DNA of 64,000 nucleotides from an uncultured Robinsoniella sp. (GTDB lineage: Bacteria > Bacillota > Clostridia > Lachnospirales > Lachnospiraceae). The stretch is from assembly GCA_900540475.1 (NCBI GenBank), contig UQGG01000008.1:124001-188000 (forward strand), given 5' to 3'. Position numbers and translations under genes: made by a program. Positions 60,561 to 64,000 of this stretch are shown here, in pieces (position 1 is the first letter of the stretch; each line of letters opens with the position of its first letter). The notes beneath the pieces were generated by a model, which made no database searches, was not told where the DNA came from, and worked only from the letters and a program-made list of their open reading frames with translations.

Positions 60561-62801
60561 CTACTTTCTCAAATAAAACCGCTCATAATCTTCCACACTG
60601 CTGTCCACTCCTATAAACACCTGGAATTCTCCAGCTTCACTCTCAAAAACCTTATTTTCGGAATAAAAACGAAGCATCTCTTCCCTGATCTCAAACGTTA
60701 CGGATTTTTCCTCTCCCGGAAGTAAATGTACCTTGCAAAATCCTTTTAACTCTTTTACCGGTCGTACAACACTGGCTTTCACATCCCGGATGTACAGCTG
60801 CAGCACCTGTGTACCTGCTGTCTCACCGGTATTCTTAATCTTTACCGTTGCATTTAGTACTTGCCCAAGCTTCATTTCTCTGCGGTCAAGCTCTGCCTTA
60901 GAAACCTCAAAGCTGGTGTAACTGAGTCCGTATCCAAAAGGATAGAGGGGTGTATTTGGAATGTCCAGGTATTTTGAACGGAACCTGTCCTTGTCTTTTC
61001 CAGGGACGTGGGGCCTGCCGGTAGAGTACTCATTATAGTGTACCGGAACCTGCCCAACGCTGTAGGGAAAGCTCATAGTCAATTTACCGGTGGGATTGTA
61101 TGTTCCGGTCAGTACATCCAGGATGGCATGACCGCCTTCTGTTCCGGGCATCCACACTTCCAATACGGCTTTTGCCTTCCCGGAAATCTCCCGGATGTCC
61201 AATGGCCGACCGTTAAAAAGGACTACCGCTACATTGGGCTGGACCTGACAGATTTTACGGAATAATTCCATCTGTACTTCAGGTATTACAATCTCTGCCC
61301 TGCTGCACGCCTCTCCTGACTGGAGACGGTGTTCACCCAGCGGCATGATTACAAGGTCCGCCTCTTTTGCCGCCTCTATGGCTTCCTGCAGCATTTTTTC
61401 CTGCTTAACTTTTTCTGCCTCCAGGTTCGTGGCAGCCTTTGACTCTTCTTCCGCGCCCTCACCGGAATTAAATCCTTCCAGTTTTACCGTGTCATCTAAC
61501 ACAGGGCATCCCTGGAAAAATGTGGTTTTGCTTTGATCCAGTACTTCCATGGCTGCATCCCGGATAGAGACAGCATCTTCACTTGTTCCGATAAAAGACC
61601 ATGCCCCCAGAATATTATGGTTGTCTGTATATGGTCCTATAAACGCAGTCTTTTGTTCTTTACGGATCGGAAGAATGCCTTCATTTTTCAGCAAGACAAA
61701 AGACTTGCGTGCACATTCCCTTGCCAGTTCGCGGTGTTCTCTACAGAGTATGATTTCCCTGCTTTTTTCCTCATCTGCATCCTTATACGGGTTCTCGAAG
61801 AGTCCCAGCTTATTTTTCAACTCCAGAATCCGCATGGCTGCCTCATCTACCAGGCTCTCCTCTACGGTTCCGTTTTGGATCAGTTCAAGGAGGCGCTCGG
61901 AGTATATGCCTGTCATCATATCGATATCCACGCCCGCCGCAATTGATCTTTTAGCTGCATCAGAGCGGTCCTCACAATAACCGTGATAAATAATCTCTTC
62001 CATTGCAGCCCAGTCTGAAATCAATACGCCGTCAAATCCCATTTCATCCCGGAGGATATCCCGCATCAGCCATTTATTACCTGTAGCCGGAACGCCGTCT
62101 ATGGTGTTAAAAGACGTCATCACCAGGGCACTTCCCGCCTCGATTCCTGCCTGGTAAGCAGGAAGATAAAATTCCCGTAAAGTATGTTCTGACAGCTCCA
62201 CCGTATTGTAATCCCGCCCGGCATCCGGTGCCCCATAGCCTGCAAAATGCTTAATGCACGCAGCAACCCGGTAGGGTTCTTTTAAATCACTGCCCTGGAA
62301 GCCTTCCACCATTGCTTTGGAAAAGCAGCTGTTCAAATAGGTGTCTTCTCCTGTGGATTCCATGACTCTTCCCCATCTGGCATCCCTTACAAGGTCAACC
62401 ATTGGTGCAAACGTCACGTGAAGCCCTGCTACCGCTGCCTCCTTAGCCGCTGCCTGTGCACAGCGCCTGGATAATTCCGGTTCAAATGTAGCCCCCTGCC
62501 CCAGAGGAATGGGGAATACGGTTTTAAATCCATTGATTACATCCAGCATAAACAGCAGTGGAATATGATGTGGCTGCTGTTCCATATATGCTTTTTGTAC
62601 CTTCTTCACCACATCCGCTCCTAAAAGCCCGATTACGGAGCCTGCCTGCGCCACGCTTTCTTCCGTAAACCCGTTTTCTCTCATGGGTCCGGTGATTACG
62701 GTTTTCCCCAGATAAAAGTCTCCGGTCACCTGCAGCATCTGATTAATCTTTTCTTCCAAAGACATGCTTTTTAATAATTGCTCTAATTCTGACTGTTTCA
62801 T
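60561..62801 (-). CDS. GH3 beta-glucosidase (BglX type)
   Basis: 746 aa from the ATG at 62801 (AAGGGA upstream); an upstream in-frame ATG at 62903 lies within the AraC gene. (alpha/beta)8 barrel with APMVDLVRDARWGRV, CIKHFAGYG and the nucleophile in FDGVLISDWAAM (Asp263). The alpha/beta sandwich follows (AFIGPYTDNHNILGAWS), then a FnIII-like end (YTSFEVSKAELD). No signal peptide, so cytoplasmic, acting on imported beta-glucosides or related beta-glycosides. The regulator gene just upstream probably controls it. Confidence 0.93.
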   Translation of the reverse strand: MKQSELEQLLKSMSLEEKINQMLQVTGDFYLGKTVITGPMRENGFTEESVAQAGSVIGLLGADVVKKVQKAYMEQQPHHIPLLFMLDVINGFKTVFPIPLGQGATFEPELSRRCAQAAAKEAAVAGLHVTFAPMVDLVRDARWGRVMESTGEDTYLNSCFSKAMVEGFQGSDLKEPYRVAACIKHFAGYGAPDAGRDYNTVELSEHTLREFYLPAYQAGIEAGSALVMTSFNTIDGVPATGNKWLMRDILRDEMGFDGVLISDWAAMEEIIYHGYCEDRSDAAKRSIAAGVDIDMMTGIYSERLLELIQNGTVEESLVDEAAMRILELKNKLGLFENPYKDADEEKSREIILCREHRELARECARKSFVLLKNEGILPIRKEQKTAFIGPYTDNHNILGAWSFIGTSEDAVSIRDAAMEVLDQSKTTFFQGCPVLDDTVKLEGFNSGEGAEEESKAATNLEAEKVKQEKMLQEAIEAAKEADLVIMPLGEHRLQSGEACSRAEIVIPEVQMELFRKICQVQPNVAVVLFNGRPLDIREISGKAKAVLEVWMPGTEGGHAILDVLTGTYNPTGKLTMSFPYSVGQVPVHYNEYSTGRPHVPGKDKDRFRSKYLDIPNTPLYPFGYGLSYTSFEVSKAELDRREMKLGQVLNATVKIKNTGETAGTQVLQLYIRDVKASVVRPVKELKGFCKVHLLPGEEKSVTFEIREEMLRFYSENKVFESEAGEFQVFIGVDSSVEDYERFYLRK

Positions 62802-62856
62802 ACTTTGATCCCTTTGTAACGGTTCAGTGCCTGCTGAATCCTTACATCCCTTTCTT

Positions 62857-64000
62857 TTATTCGCTATAATTTCTTCTATATTCCAGCGGCGAACATCCTG
62901 CATTCTCCCGGAACATTTTCGTAAAATAGGAAAAATTGCTGTATCCTACATGAATGGATACTGTATTAATGGGCAGCTTACTCTGTGTCAAAAGCTTTTT
63001 CGCCACTTCCACACGTTTCTGAATCAAATAATTGCTAATGGAGATACCGGTCTCTTTCTTAAATATTCTGGAGATATAATCTGTATTCAGATACACCAGA
63101 TCAGCCAGGTCACTCCTTCGTATGTCTTCCTGGTAATGCATATCAATATACCTGCGCAGTTCATCCACCACAGAGGTTGCCTCCTGGACAAACCCGATGT
63201 GATTTACTGCCTTTTTGACGTAATGGCTGACAAATTCCTTTGCGCCCCATATTCCGTCTACCGCCATCAGATAAGCCTGTTCACTCTCCTTTACCCCGAA
63301 GAGCAGATGTGCGGTGACCTCCTGAACTGCCAGATAGGAATAGATCATCTGGACCACATCCATCCGAAACTTTTTCAGGCTTTCCAGGGTAATCATCACT
63401 TCCTGTTCCATTTGCTCCAGATACGCATACATACAGGAAATCAAATCTTCTGTTTTTTTCTCTTCCAGAAGTGTTTTCCACATCTGCAGATGGGGATTCT
63501 GATATTCAATTTCCTTGTGCTCATAATTCTCTGCACACATTACACAGTTCCAGACTGCCAGATTTTCTTCCCTCATTTTCGTAAGGGCGGCGAAACTGTC
63601 AGAAAGATGTTCCAATGAGACCTGATTTCCTGCCCCGAACCAGATATCTTTCTTTAGTTTTCCCTTTGCCCAGGACAGAAACATCTCCATAATTTCAGGC
63701 AGTTTGTCCGTATCCGCTCTTTCTTTATTACGGCAGTCCTTCTTTCTTAATATGGCGACATAGCGGTAACGCAGTTCCGGATAAACGATTTCCACTTCAA
63801 AACCCATATCCTCTACAAGCTCGCCCAGAACATTTCTGATTATAAATTCCAGGATGCTTTCATCCCAGTTTTCAGAAGTTCTGCCGCTGTCGTAACAGTG
63901 CAGATACAGAGGTATAAAGATGTCTTCCATTGTATAATCCAGGTGCTCAAATGCCGGAAAATCCAGAACCGTATATTGATCTTCCAGAACATCCTTTAGA
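62857..64000 (-). CDS. AraC-type regulator, 5' end beyond the window (YesN-like)
   Basis: Partial: the reading frame is open from the internal ATG at 63930 up to the window edge, with LKDVLEDQYTVLDFPAFEHL visible upstream, so the true start is outside. The visible part is a middle domain of about 270 residues and a C-terminal pair of AraC helix-turn-helices: RRSDLADLVYLNTDYISRIF and TVSIHVGYSNFSYFTKMFRE. The layout fits a YesN response regulator whose receiver domain lies beyond 64000. Followed by GH3 on the same strand with a gap of about 55 bp. Confidence 0.85.
   Translation of the reverse strand, partial: LKDVLEDQYTVLDFPAFEHLDYTMEDIFIPLYLHCYDSGRTSENWDESILEFIIRNVLGELVEDMGFEVEIVYPELRYRYVAILRKKDCRNKERADTDKLPEIMEMFLSWAKGKLKKDIWFGAGNQVSLEHLSDSFAALTKMREENLAVWNCVMCAENYEHKEIEYQNPHLQMWKTLLEEKKTEDLISCMYAYLEQMEQEVMITLESLKKFRMDVVQMIYSYLAVQEVTAHLLFGVKESEQAYLMAVDGIWGAKEFVSHYVKKAVNHIGFVQEATSVVDELRRYIDMHYQEDIRRSDLADLVYLNTDYISRIFKKETGISISNYLIQKRVEVAKKLLTQSKLPINTVSIHVGYSNFSYFTKMFRENAGCSPLEYRRNYSE

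Noticed and set aside
62802..62903. 34-residue N-terminal extension of the GH3 enzyme
   Set aside because: It overlaps the end of the AraC-type gene in another frame and GH3 homology starts at KQSELEQLL.
1..64000. tRNA/rRNA genes, CRISPR arrays, prophage modules
   Set aside because: None of the characteristic sequences or repeat-spacer patterns were seen on either strand.

Overview
The window looks like chromosome from a low-GC, strictly fermentative Firmicute, most likely a gut-type Lachnospiraceae (Clostridia). Reasons: a pyruvate formate-lyase locus with a small 2[4Fe-4S] ferredoxin, a KamA-type radical SAM protein, YesM/YesN two-component systems, DUF624, several sugar ABC cassettes without their own ATPase, strong AGGAGG ribosome sites and AT-rich spacers. 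I see no rRNA, tRNA, CRISPR array, prophage or intact insertion sequence. The assignment is inference from gene content only.

Layout. 0-9 kb: housekeeping and unknown genes (TSCPD protein, beta-CASP MBL protein, a protein that looks like a metal-site-dead MBL fold, a secreted DUF6147-like protein, murG, an ECF-type sigma factor, hinT, a soluble histidine kinase, rhomboid protease). 9.1-9.8 kb: a deletion scar fusing a YesM-type kinase to a sugar permease tail. 10-13.6 kb: pyruvate formate-lyase encoded in two pieces (698-aa catalytic body plus an 80-aa glycyl-radical protein), its activase and a ferredoxin. 14-15.6 kb: ECF sigma/anti-sigma pair. 15.7-23.4 kb: RacA-like MerR protein, a PD-(D/E)XK-like protein, the gdpP-rplI-dnaB operon and a PurF paralogue lacking the catalytic cysteine.

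23.5-52.9 kb is mainly carbohydrate catabolism. (i) A YesMN-controlled GH31 transport operon (SBP, two permeases, GH31, DUF624) with four direct repeats upstream of its promoter. (ii) A LacI-GH4-PfkB set. (iii) A run of about 12.8 kb of same-strand genes (51.56 to 38.75 kb): SBP, two permeases, double VOC, small protein, Gfo/Idh/MocA, ThuA, MDR, VOC, MFS, ROK kinase, cytoplasmic GH9 and NagB-like isomerase/deaminase. It starts from a near-consensus promoter with a 21-bp palindrome, opposite a divergent LacI gene. KamA and DUF362 ferredoxin genes lie between these sets.

53-60 kb holds a D-alanylation-like (Dlt-like) cell-envelope modification operon in the unusual order lipoprotein, adenylation enzyme, carrier protein, MBOAT, SGNH protein. 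Its promoter carries an 11-bp-period direct repeat and lies next to an OmpR-type two-component system. 60.5-64 kb holds a GH3 beta-glucosidase and an AraC-type regulator that runs off the window.

The items most worth follow-up are the split formate-lyase, the nucleophile-less PurF, the Dlt-like operon with its predicted regulon site, the mixed oxidoreductase/GH9 operon, and a 36-bp repeat at 23.5 and 24.2 kb whose differences are almost all synonymous.
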